Shown: in pieces, positions 35,236-43,673 of the stretch
Layout of the letters: each line of letters begins with the position of its first letter
How positions within the stretch are numbered: the first letter of the stretch is position 1
Assembly (NCBI RefSeq): GCF_000376445.1
Contig: NZ_AQXI01000004.1
Location: 186,001-250,000 of the forward strand
Direction of reading: 5' to 3'
From: Haladaptatus paucihalophilus DX253
GTDB lineage: Archaea; Halobacteriota; Halobacteria; Halobacteriales; Haladaptataceae
Length of the DNA: 64,000 bases
Notes under the pieces: generated by a model
Database searches by the model: none
What the model was told of the DNA's origin: nothing
What the model saw: the letters and a program-made list of their open reading frames with translations, nothing else
Program-made: the position numbers and the translations under genes

Positions 35236-36721
35236 TATATTCCTCTGTGGAGGTCAGGAGGGTGTCCGACGCGGGTTGGCTGGCGTTAATCAGTGCGACG
35301 TAGAGACGCTGGCTGCGCTCGTGGATACCGGTCTCGATCCCAACGTAGATGCCAACGAAGATGACGGCAATGACGCCGTGGAGCAGAGTCAGTTCAGTCG
35401 GGGCTGTGACCATCGGAAGTCCGAATAGGAGTCCGGATATCGTCTCGTAGACGGCGGCGTAGATGACGATGGCTGGGAAGAAGACCAGGGGGACGGCTCC
35501 GTAGCGGGCCGACCGCGAAAGTGAGGTGGTCTGGACCGCATTGCGGGCCGCGTGGAGCGTGGTGAACACGACGAAGAAGGTCAGCAGGAGTCCGGCGTCC
35601 ATGTTCGTCCCTTTTCCGGTCAGCGCCGCGAACAGTATACCGCCGGCTAGTCCGGTCAGCAGCGTCACCGCGAAGGTGACGACGCTCGTTGGGTACCCCA
35701 CCGTGTGCGAGGGCTCCTCGCTCGGACTGGTATGTTCAATCTGCCCCCCGGAGGAGAGGAATTGGTATGCCTTGTAGAAGCCGTGCAGGATGAGGTGGGT
35801 GATGGCGGCCCCGAAGAACCCGAGGCCAGCCTGCATGATCATGAATCCCATCTGGCCGACCGTTGAACAACCGAGTTTGCGCTTGACGTCCGTCTGGACC
35901 GACTTCAGGAGTTTCCCACCAATCGCGCTGGCCGCGCCGACGGCGACCACTGCCAGCATGAAGGTGGTATCGACGGTGACGACCGGGGCAAAGCGGACCA
36001 GCAAGATGCCACCCGCATTGACGAACCCGGCGTGCATCAGTGCCGATGCCGGTGTCGGAGCGGTCATCGAGGAGAGGAGCCAGCCGTGGAAGGGAACGAG
36101 CGCCGACTGGATTATCGCCGCGAGGACGAGGGTCCCGGCAGCCACGAGCCACACCGCTCCGTCGAGCGAATCAGACGCCGCGGCGATCCCGGAGATCGTC
36201 GTCGCACCGGTCGTCCACCACAATACGGTCAGCGCGACCCCGAGTAGCGCGCTGCTGGCGAGGAAGTACCGGCGAGCGACCGTCGCGGCCGCCCGTGCCT
36301 GGCGCCAACCGTCGACAAGACCGACGAGTTTCGCCATCACAAGCCCCATCGCCAGCCATAGGAGCCAGAACAAGGCGATAAGGTCGGCGGCCACGAGCCC
36401 CATCACAGCAGCCGTGAAACCGAACACGGCGAGGAAGAAGTCGGTCTCATGGGCGCTACCAGCCATGTAGCGGCGAGAGTAACTGTGAACAATCCCGCTA
36501 AAGAAGGTGACGACCACCCACATCAGAATGGTCAGGCCATCGATGGCGACCACGCCGGGGATCTCCCACGACCCACCGAACCGGACTCGGGCGATGAGGA
36601 CGGCGATACTCGCGGCGAACAACGTCCACACGAGCCACGTTAGTACAATGGGCACGGACGGCGATTCCACCGTCGTGTCCGGGAGCGCTCCGATCGTCGG
36701 TTTCGAACTACGTCCTGACAT
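35225..36721 (-). CDS. dabB: DabB-type membrane subunit (NADH dehydrogenase subunit 5-like)
   Basis: A 498-residue membrane protein with about 13 helices, related to the antiporter-like subunits of complex I. Typical segments are YSRRYMAGS, PFHGWLLSSMTAPTPASALM with the channel residues, and HLILHGFYKAYQFLSSG. With DabA it forms the cation-driven inorganic-carbon uptake pair; complex I genes are not present here, which supports the Dab assignment. It is transcribed before dabA and overlaps it. About 190 bp of AT-rich DNA upstream (36722-36909) separates it from the carbonic-anhydrase-like gene. Confidence 0.9.
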   Translation of the reverse strand: MSGRSSKPTIGALPDTTVESPSVPIVLTWLVWTLFAASIAVLIARVRFGGSWEIPGVVAIDGLTILMWVVVTFFSGIVHSYSRRYMAGSAHETDFFLAVFGFTAAVMGLVAADLIALFWLLWLAMGLVMAKLVGLVDGWRQARAAATVARRYFLASSALLGVALTVLWWTTGATTISGIAAASDSLDGAVWLVAAGTLVLAAIIQSALVPFHGWLLSSMTAPTPASALMHAGFVNAGGILLVRFAPVVTVDTTFMLAVVAVGAASAIGGKLLKSVQTDVKRKLGCSTVGQMGFMIMQAGLGFFGAAITHLILHGFYKAYQFLSSGGQIEHTSPSEEPSHTVGYPTSVVTFAVTLLTGLAGGILFAALTGKGTNMDAGLLLTFFVVFTTLHAARNAVQTTSLSRSARYGAVPLVFFPAIVIYAAVYETISGLLFGLPMVTAPTELTLLHGVIAVIFVGIYVGIETGIHERSQRLYVALINASQPASDTLLTSTEEYNEY

Positions 36722-36909
36722 CGTTCATCCTATTGTCCGACCATCCCACGTACCGAGACGAACTCGGAATCCGCTTCTGGTCGTATTCAACACAATAGAG
36801 AACAAAATGACTATTAAAACTATCTATATTCACAAAACGTTCGTAAATTGGCCATTATAGAACAGTATGGTTTTGTTGAGTCTGTATTTAAACACCCGGT
36901 ATAGGAGGG

Positions 36910-37602
36910 TCAGGTCAGGAGATTTGTGACCTGTACCGACGAGTCGTCGGGGAGACGAGCCCGGATTGTGGTTGGTTCTGTCTCGCCGTCGAGGGCGACC
37001 AGATACTGCTTGTCAGGAAACGAATTGTACGCCCCATCTTGGTCGTGTACGTAGCCAGCGACCGTGACCGACGACGGGAGTGCCTGCTTGAGAAACACAA
37101 CCTGGCGACAGACGTTGTACTCGACAAGTCGATTCTGTCTCGTCTGAGGTGGCATCGAGTCAGTCAGGAGCCCCTCCTCAAACGCATCTCCGACGAGCGA
37201 ACGGAGCGGCTTCAACCGCGCTTCGATACCTGCAGGTGACCCTGAATCGGGTGCAATCCACCGGTCGTACGCGTCTTCGAGAACCTGACACCTCGTGTGT
37301 CCGACGATGAGTACTGCTGTAATGTCGTGCTGCGTTTCGAGGAGTTCGATATCGCTGTCCAGTACCACCTGACCTTCGTACTGATCCCAGGTCTGATTCC
37401 CGAGCGTCTGCACTCCGATGACGTTCCAGGTAGCATCGACCGGCCACAGCGGTTTCCAACTGCAGTCGCTCATCGAGCACGAGACGACGAGGGCCGTCTG
37501 GGTGGCCGAGCCATCTTCCCGGTTTCTCCGAGAACCGGTCCATTCTTGAACTGACTCGATAGCAGATTTGAGATCGTCCCCGCTCATCGTAAACCACGCC
37601 AC
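36910..37602 (-). CDS. Beta-carbonic-anhydrase-like protein with altered active-site dyad
   Basis: A 230-residue protein with the layout of a beta-carbonic anhydrase. A first Cys motif VVSCSMSDCSW (near residue 42) is followed by VIGVQTLGNQTW where active enzymes have an RNAGN-like strand, and by VLIVGHTRCQVLEDAY (near residue 97-112), the H-x2-C zinc pair. The canonical CxDxR catalytic dyad reads C-S-M-S-D, so both the Asp and Arg positions are changed. It may therefore bind zinc without normal hydration activity, or use another residue. Its place just upstream of dabB-dabA on the same strand suggests a shared role in inorganic carbon. An ATG at 37587 is a possible alternative start. Confidence 0.72.
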   Translation of the reverse strand: MAWFTMSGDDLKSAIESVQEWTGSRRNREDGSATQTALVVSCSMSDCSWKPLWPVDATWNVIGVQTLGNQTWDQYEGQVVLDSDIELLETQHDITAVLIVGHTRCQVLEDAYDRWIAPDSGSPAGIEARLKPLRSLVGDAFEEGLLTDSMPPQTRQNRLVEYNVCRQVVFLKQALPSSVTVAGYVHDQDGAYNSFPDKQYLVALDGETEPTTIRARLPDDSSVQVTNLLT

Positions 37603-37980
37603 CTCTGTTCAGACGCATTAGTGTCGGCCATTAGCTCTCAGTAACAGATTTGAACCTGAAACGAGATAGGGTTACCGAAACGTTCGAAATGTTCGTCACG
37701 AGGAACAGTTCGTTATTGATGCGAGGTGGTATGGAAGATCTCCCAGGGACGCCCTTGTTAAGCAGTCGTTCGAACCGATCGGTGGACGTACGGTCGTTGA
37801 GGACGATAGGATTGAGAACATCGAGGGGGACAGAAACGACATCGATTAACGTCATACTGCTGGCGTTCGACAACGACACGCGTCTGGGGATTCCCTTGCA
37901 GAAGAAGTGGTTCGACGTCACCGTCCGGGGAGTGTTACGGATAGCTACCACGGCTTGAGCCGAAATCGACGAACTCAATT
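37603..37980. other. Intergenic stretch without a recognised gene
   Basis: Open frames exist on both strands (for example about 100 codons at 37650-37958 on the plus strand), but none has features of a known protein and neither strand is clearly favoured. It may contain decayed coding sequence. Confidence 0.3.
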
Positions 37981-38118
37981 GCGGTGTCAGCTCCCGACCG
38001 AGAGGCAGCACTTGCTGTCCTTGCGGGATACTCGGATAATCTAGCTGGCCCGATCGGTTCGGTACGGGCCGCCGTCCGTCGCGCGACCGAGCCAGACGTC
38101 AAACACGTCGTCGTTTAG
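37981..38118 (+). pseudogene. Possible 3' end of an unrecognised gene
   Basis: One plus frame reads like haloarchaeal coding sequence (APDREAALAVLAGYSDNLAG, then RAAVRRATEPDVKHVVV) and ends at TAG 38116-38118. There is no plausible start upstream, and the frame is lost before 37981. I do not recognise the family. It overlaps the end of the oppositely oriented Lrp gene by 4 bp. Confidence 0.35.
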
Positions 38119-38600
38119 GAATCGTCCCCCGTGTGAGTATTGGAATTGAACTTGCCGAAAGGTGTCGTCTCGTGGGTTCGAACGAGAACTTCATCAGCAA
38201 CGGTAAGCCCCATATCGAGGAGTGCCTGTGCGACGGGTGTGATGTCGCTGTCCGACTCGCCGACAGCAGTCACGAGGAGATTTTGTTCCCCGGTGACCAG
38301 TTCTTGAACAGAGACGACACCATCGATTTCTAGAATATCGGGGATAAGGTCACCACGTTCGACTATCGAAGCGGTGCAGTAGAGCAACATTTGGAGCGGA
38401 TAGCCCGATTTTTGATAATCGACATTGGCACTGTATCCTTTAATTACCCCATCGGATTCGAGACGCTGGATGCGCTTGCGGACGGTACTGTCCGAGGTAT
38501 CGGTTCGCTCTGTGATGTCTCCAGAAGACATGTTTCGAGCGTCTTCCTGGAGTGCATACAGAATTGCTCTGTCGACGTCGTCGATCTCTCCTTCAACCAT
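38115..38600 (-). CDS. Lrp/AsnC-family transcriptional regulator
   Basis: About 161 residues. It has an N-terminal winged helix (DDVDRAILYALQEDARN with the recognition helix TDTSDSTVRKRIQRLESDG), followed by an RAM-like ligand-binding half (LQMLLYCTASIVERGDLIPD and GEQNLLVTAVGES). I chose the ATG at 38600 (MVEGEIDDVDRA), where Lrp proteins begin; the frame is open to 38750. These proteins sense amino acids or other small molecules and bind near promoters as multimers. The gene is not closely coupled to a neighbour, so its target is not evident. Confidence 0.82.
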   Translation of the reverse strand: MVEGEIDDVDRAILYALQEDARNMSSGDITERTDTSDSTVRKRIQRLESDGVIKGYSANVDYQKSGYPLQMLLYCTASIVERGDLIPDILEIDGVVSVQELVTGEQNLLVTAVGESDSDITPVAQALLDMGLTVADEVLVRTHETTPFGKFNSNTHTGDDS

Positions 38601-38808
38601 ACCCGTGTGTCCGCGACAAAGCCACTTTACCTTTGTATGTTGCTCGAGATCCTCACCGATATCTATATTTTCGTCTCCTCTCTTTGGACTATTCTCGATA
38701 ACAGAAAGACAACTACAACGACAACTACAGATGGGGACTTCACTAGTCAACGGGAGAGTTCATTAATAAAACGACTACGATAAATACCGAAGGCATTTCA
38801 GGTTGGTT

Positions 38809-38973
38809 CTACTCCTTTGCAAGCTTATCGTACGTTTCGGCATGCTCTTTCCGCTCGAGTGCTGCCATTGTACGCATCACTTCGCGGCGTTCTTGTGCTG
38901 TCTCCGCTGCTTGCAGCTGTTTCCGGAGATTGGCACGTTCAGCCGCGGAGTTAGATGGCTTGTCCGAGTTCAT
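38809..38973 (-). CDS. 54-residue helical protein coupled to a PIN-gene relic
   Basis: The ATG at 38971-38973 overlaps the stop of the PIN-domain frame (ATGA junction). The product (NSDKPSNSAAERANLRKQL, then RREVMRTMAALERKEHAETY) is a charged helix ending DKLAKE. The tight coupling suggests that it was cotranscribed with the toxin gene. I know of no named family. It may be a third component or a passenger of the decayed module. Confidence 0.5.
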   Translation of the reverse strand: MNSDKPSNSAAERANLRKQLQAAETAQERREVMRTMAALERKEHAETYDKLAKE

Positions 38974-39258
38974 TCGATATCAACTGGCACCCGCTCGAAC
39001 TCCTCACACGCCGCATCAAACGTCGCTTTGCCCACTGGTAGGATGTTGAACGTCCGTGATTGGCGAACCGTCGAAAGCGCCTCAACGGCTGCTATGTTCC
39101 CGATCTGGTACAACATCAAAGTCGCAAACTCCGAGAGCACATAGTGACTCGTAAACACCGACCAATACTCACGGCTTCCATGCCATCGAACACACCATTC
39201 GCTGCGTCGTGATTCACATCGTCCTCGTCAAAGGCAGCGTACAACCCACCAGTATCGA
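38970..39258 (-). pseudogene. PIN-domain toxin gene, frameshifted
   Basis: The N-terminal part (LFVDTGGLYAAFDEDD, with the first catalytic Asp) and the middle part (FTSHYVLSEFATLMLYQIGN, with the conserved Glu) are in different frames, joined near 39170 around a DGMEA codon run. The C-terminal end FERVPVDIE is intact. The very start is fused into the end of the upstream regulator frame, so the start codon is missing. It is a broken VapC relative. Confidence 0.65.
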
Positions 39259-39410
39259 CGAACAGCGGCAGTCTGGCGACTCTTCACTTTGCCCTGGTCC
39301 TCAAGCTGTCCAAGCTTCCGTCGAGCAGTCTCTCGTGAACACTCAAGCGCATCTGCGACATCACCAGAGGTCACAACGGGCCCCTCTACTTCCTCGAAAA
39401 TGGCGAGCAC
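39228..39410 (-). pseudogene. Winged-helix antitoxin/regulator remnant
   Basis: The frame contains a clear winged helix (TSGDVADALECSRETARRKL, then GQLEDQGKVKSRQTAA). Protein-like sequence extends upstream of the GTG at 39410 (DTGRYVETVTLTD) to a TAG without a good start. The C-terminus after QTAA runs into DNA that, in another frame, encodes the first residues of the PIN protein, so the junction between the two genes has been deleted. It is probably the partner of the PIN relic. Confidence 0.55.
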
Positions 39411-39844
39411 GTCGGTGAGCGTTACCGTCTCGACGTACCGCCCTGTATCACCGAGATCTTTGGACAGTCTCCACAGTACACACTACCGAAGTATACTCCT
39501 ATTGGTGTATGCCATGTGGTGAATACCAACCTTCATCACCATATGGCGGGTACAAAATCGTAGAAAGAACGGTGCCCTCGGGCGTGTGTAGAAACGCGCC
39601 GGGTGCTCTAACATCCGGCACCGGTCTTCCGAAATCCAAGGCGGACTTTTCCTTTGTGTGCGCGGGACAATCAGGGCCAACGTGTTTGCGTATTGCAAAG
39701 TACGGTCGTCATGTTGTTAGGTTACTGCCTATGGTGTTGCGTTGTGTCCTTTAGGACCATATATTGAAAGAAATAAAGGTTCCAAGATGGGTCGGCTTAG
39801 TTGGACACAAAACAATAATATCAATAGCCTTCTAACTGAGTTCT

Positions 39845-40339
39845 ATGGACGATAAGGATCTTCGAATTCTTAAAGCGATCGGGATACTCGAATCGGGAAG
39901 CCCTGACAAAATAGCCGACGAGACTAGGATTCCGAAATCAACCGTTCACTATCGTCTCGAGAAGTTACAAGAAGAGGGGATCATAAAGAACGAAATCTTC
40001 GATATCGACTTCGAACAAGCAGGATTAAATCTCACCCTCATCACGGAAGTCTGGGCCGAATACGACTCTGGGTACCACAAACAAGTCGGAGACAAACTCG
40101 GTAACGTAAATGGCGTTAACCAGGTGTATTTTACCCTCGGTGACACTGACTTCATACTGGTTTCGCACCTTGCATCTCGTGGAATGGTCGAGGATCTCAT
40201 CTCGGAATTCGAAGAAGTAGACGAAATCTCGAGGACGAGTTCGAAGTTCGTTATCACGACAATCAAGGACGAGTCAAATCCACTCAATGACTACGACATT
40301 GAGAGCCTAAAAGACGCGCTTCTTCCGGACCTCTCGTAA
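39845..40339 (+). CDS. Lrp/AsnC-family transcriptional regulator next to amino-compound genes
   Basis: A 164-residue protein. The winged helix MDDKDLRILKAIGILESG with the recognition helix IPKSTVHYRLEKLQEEG is followed by a RAM-type domain (GVNQVYFTLGDTDFILVSHL). An AATAATATC TATA-like box lies about 27 nt before the ATG, consistent with a leaderless mRNA. It sits tail to tail with the APC permease gene and in the same locus as GABA-type aminotransferase and semialdehyde dehydrogenase genes, so it is the best candidate for their regulator. Confidence 0.85.
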   Translation: MDDKDLRILKAIGILESGSPDKIADETRIPKSTVHYRLEKLQEEGIIKNEIFDIDFEQAGLNLTLITEVWAEYDSGYHKQVGDKLGNVNGVNQVYFTLGDTDFILVSHLASRGMVEDLISEFEEVDEISRTSSKFVITTIKDESNPLNDYDIESLKDALLPDLS

Positions 40340-40388
40340 CGAACACGTACCTCAAAGACCACTGAGGAAAGCTGAATTCGATGGGACA

Positions 40389-41801
40389 CTACTCGTCCAA
40401 GTCGGGAACACTCATGTGGGCATCTGCTTCCCTTTGCGTGGGAAGCCCCCCAGCGATCGCGAGTAGAACAGCGCCGAGCAGACACCATATGCCTACAATA
40501 GCCCATTCGTAGGGCCACGTGAGTGCCGAGGGTGACCCGGGAAGGTAGAGACCGATAAAGAAGACGGTTAACACCAACCCTAGTCCACCGACGATGTATC
40601 CAGCTGGGAGCTTAAAGGGTCTGTTGAGTTCGGCGTTGCGATATCGAAGAGTCAAGAAAGAAACAACAACGAGGAACCACGCCGTGACCATTCCGAGTCC
40701 GCCCGCATTCACGATCCACACCAGCATCTGCTTGCCGAACAGCGGTGCGAGTGCAGCGAGCGCTCCGACGAGTACGATTGCAGTCGATGGGGTGCTGTAT
40801 TCGGAGTGAATCGTCCCAAGCGAGTCAGGCAGCATGTTCGACTCGGCGAGCGCATAAATCGCTCTGCTAGCGCCGAGCACGAAGCCGTTCCAACTTGTGA
40901 GGATACCTGCGAGACCGGCGAGTGCCATGATTCGTCCGATGATTTTGCTGTTGAACGCGATTTCCATCGCGGTTGCAGCAGGGAGTGAACTTTCGACGAG
41001 CGTCGTCCCTGAAGCAACCTGTCCTGCTGCCCAAATCACTGCAATGTAGAACGTGGCAGCACAGGCTACAGAGAGGACGATAAGTCCTCCGAGCGTTTTC
41101 GGGGAAACGTCGGCTTCGCCCGCTGCTTGAGGAATCACGTCGAATCCAACGAACATGAATGGCGTCATTATTGCTACGGTAAACACGCCCTCAATTCCGG
41201 CATTCGCGAAGGGCGGGGAGGATGGTGAGCCCCCGTTGAACAGCGCTCCGAGCAAGAGCGTTACACCGGAAACCGTGATTATGAGCGCGAGAATCGCTTG
41301 GAACTGCGCCGCCGGGCGGACGCCCCGATAGTTGAGGTAAGTAACGACTATCGAGCCAACGACCCCCGTGAGGACCCACGTTGCGTAGACGGGTTGACCG
41401 GCGACCGTCCACAGTTGGAAGACGTTGAACCCGGGGACGATGTACGCAAGTGCGCTCGGGAGTGCAACTGCTTCGAATGCGACGACGCTAACGTAGCCGA
41501 AAATAATCGCCCACGTGCAGGCGAACGAGCCTGCTGGTCCTAAGGCACGCATGCTATAGGCGTGTTCCCCGCCGACAACGGGCATCGCCGATGCGAGTTC
41601 ACCATAGATGAGCGAAACGACACCCACCATGAACCCGCCAAGAACGAATGCCGATATCGCTCCATTAACACCGCTTTTGTCGATGAAATAGCCTGTCTGA
41701 ACGATCCAACCCCATCCAATCATTGCGCCAAGTGCGAGTACGAACACATCGCGTTTCGAGAGGATGCGTGAGAGTTCATCTGTCATGGTTATGTGCGACA
41801 C
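40389..41801 (-). CDS. APC-family amino acid/GABA-type permease
   Basis: A 470-residue membrane protein with about 12 helices. The first helix carries the consensus ALGAMIGWGWIVQTG of the amino acid-polyamine-organocation family, and helix 3 has FGYVSVVAFEAVALPSAL. The conserved PFMFVGFDVIPQAAGE in the middle fits the YfnA/GabP-like groups. It would import an amino acid or GABA with a cation. It is separated by 180 bp from the semialdehyde dehydrogenase gene on the same strand, and the promoter region in between is AT-rich. Confidence 0.87.
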   Translation of the reverse strand: MSHITMTDELSRILSKRDVFVLALGAMIGWGWIVQTGYFIDKSGVNGAISAFVLGGFMVGVVSLIYGELASAMPVVGGEHAYSMRALGPAGSFACTWAIIFGYVSVVAFEAVALPSALAYIVPGFNVFQLWTVAGQPVYATWVLTGVVGSIVVTYLNYRGVRPAAQFQAILALIITVSGVTLLLGALFNGGSPSSPPFANAGIEGVFTVAIMTPFMFVGFDVIPQAAGEADVSPKTLGGLIVLSVACAATFYIAVIWAAGQVASGTTLVESSLPAATAMEIAFNSKIIGRIMALAGLAGILTSWNGFVLGASRAIYALAESNMLPDSLGTIHSEYSTPSTAIVLVGALAALAPLFGKQMLVWIVNAGGLGMVTAWFLVVVSFLTLRYRNAELNRPFKLPAGYIVGGLGLVLTVFFIGLYLPGSPSALTWPYEWAIVGIWCLLGAVLLAIAGGLPTQREADAHMSVPDLDE

Positions 41802-41983
41802 TCACATAGTCAAACTTTCCCACCATATATCTTTCTGTGTTCAATTTCCATTCAAATTCATAAACACAGTCCAATAATAAGGTCAGTTAGGGAACCTTAA
41901 TCAACTGGAACCTCTCGATGTCCGTGGGTTCTTTCTCGATGCGGTGGGCTAAAGCAGGCGAATGGAAGGACGGAGTTCACTAC

Positions 41984-43363
41984 CTAGACGCTGTCCGACA
42001 CCTCGTCGATCCAGATCGTTTTCTTCGTGACGAACTCTTGGATTCCGTGGTGGGAGAGTTCTGTTCCGTGGCCCGAGGCCTTCGTACCACTGAATGGAAC
42101 TCGTGGATCCGATGCGACGACTTGGTTGACAAAGACATTGCCAGCGGTGATCTTCTGGGTGAGTGCTTCGCCGCGTTCGGTATCTCCCGTCCAGATACTT
42201 GCACCGAGTCCGTATGGGGTATCGTTCGCCACGCGAATTGCCTCCTGTTCGGTTTCGACTTTGAGAACGGTGGCAACCGGGCCGAACAGTTCCTCAGTCG
42301 CTGCCGGTGCATCATCCGGGACATCGGTGAGGATCGTCGGTGGATAATAGTAACCGGCCTGATCGAGCGGTTTACCTCCGAGGTGAAGTGTCGCACCAGA
42401 CACGACGGACCGCGTAACTTGTTCATGGAGCGACTCTAACAGATCCGCTCGTGCTTGCGGCCCGATATCGGTTTGCGCTTTCGATGGATCTCCGACCGTG
42501 AGTGCGTTCATCTCCTCGGTAAACCGTTCGAGGAACTCATCGTAGACTGTTTCGTGTACCAGAAACCGTTTGGCGGCAATACAGGACTGTCCGTTGTTCT
42601 GTGTTCGAGCTTTGGCCCCTTGTTTGGCAGCACGTTCAATCGGCGCGTCATCGAGTACGATGAATGGGTCGCTCCCCCCGAGTTCGAGTACGGTCGGTTT
42701 GAGTTCGTGGCCGGACGTCTCCGCAACCGCTCGCCCCGCCCGCGTACTGCCTGTCAGGCTCACCCCCTTGATTCGGTCGTCTTCGATGAGCGTCGACACT
42801 CGTTCGGCGGGAATTTGAAGGGAGGTGAAAACGCCGCTGGGGTATCCGGCGCGTTCGAAGACCGATTCGATGGCTCGTGCACAGCCGAAGACGTTCGGTG
42901 CATGTTTGAGCACTGCAACGTTTCCTGCAGTGATGTGGGGCGCAGCAAATCTGAAAACCTGCCAAAATGGATAGTTCCAGGGCATTACTGCGAGGACCGG
43001 TCCGATCGGTTCATACGAGACGTACGTTTTCGAACCGGGAACGGTACCGATCCGATCGTTCTGTAGAAACTCCGCGGCGTGCTCAGCGTAGTACTCACAG
43101 ACCCACGCACACTTTTCGACCTCGGCAACCGCCTGTTCGATGGGTTTTCCCATTTCGGTGGTCATCCGAGTCGCGTACTCGTCGGCGTTCTCGCGCAGCA
43201 CGTCAGCCACATCCGCCAGCAGCGCTTCGCGACGTTCGATCGGCTTGGTCCGCCACGATTCGAATTCTCTCCATGCCTCGTCCAATCGGGCGCTGACCGT
43301 TGGCTCGTCGTGTTCGTCGTACGTTTCGATGACGTCTTCGGTTGCTGGGTTGATCGATCTCAT
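41984..43363 (-). CDS. gabD: NAD(P)-dependent succinate-semialdehyde-type dehydrogenase
   Basis: A 459-residue aldehyde dehydrogenase. The catalytic Cys is in NNGQSCIAAKRF (near residue 261), the general base Glu in VLELGGSDPFIV (near residue 228), and the cofactor-binding strand in SLTGSTRAG. PWNYPFWQVFR and EELFGPVATV are also intact. The closest known group is the short succinate-semialdehyde dehydrogenase branch. Divergently placed from a GABA-type aminotransferase, it would oxidise the semialdehyde product to an acid that enters the TCA cycle. Substrate assignment rests on context. Confidence 0.85.
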   Translation of the reverse strand: MRSINPATEDVIETYDEHDEPTVSARLDEAWREFESWRTKPIERREALLADVADVLRENADEYATRMTTEMGKPIEQAVAEVEKCAWVCEYYAEHAAEFLQNDRIGTVPGSKTYVSYEPIGPVLAVMPWNYPFWQVFRFAAPHITAGNVAVLKHAPNVFGCARAIESVFERAGYPSGVFTSLQIPAERVSTLIEDDRIKGVSLTGSTRAGRAVAETSGHELKPTVLELGGSDPFIVLDDAPIERAAKQGAKARTQNNGQSCIAAKRFLVHETVYDEFLERFTEEMNALTVGDPSKAQTDIGPQARADLLESLHEQVTRSVVSGATLHLGGKPLDQAGYYYPPTILTDVPDDAPAATEELFGPVATVLKVETEQEAIRVANDTPYGLGASIWTGDTERGEALTQKITAGNVFVNQVVASDPRVPFSGTKASGHGTELSHHGIQEFVTKKTIWIDEVSDSV

Positions 43364-43673
43364 TTTCGTCTGTTTGAGGTGGACGGGCTGTGACCCCCGT
43401 ATATCTCAACGGTCCCGCCACCCACTGATAAGTGTTCCACTTTTCGTAGGACAGTAGAATTGAGTCCCACTCACATCCTGATTTTGGGACCTAGTTTGAT
43501 TCATACTCTCGGTGCGAATTGTCGAGGATGCCAATTGATTCGTTCTGTTTTGTTCCAGTTTCGAAAATTCGCCGCACTATTCTCCTATTGTTTATGGACC
43601 AGCAATATCTACAATTTCTGGATTGTGTCTCATTAGGAATGATTTATTAGGATTCAATCTCAATAATCACGTA

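Noticed and set aside
39463-39469. A single GACAGTC (and single GACTGTC words at 9474 and 49344) as further array parts
   Set aside because: Isolated heptamers are expected by chance in 64 kb; no neighbouring copies or shared flanks accompany them.
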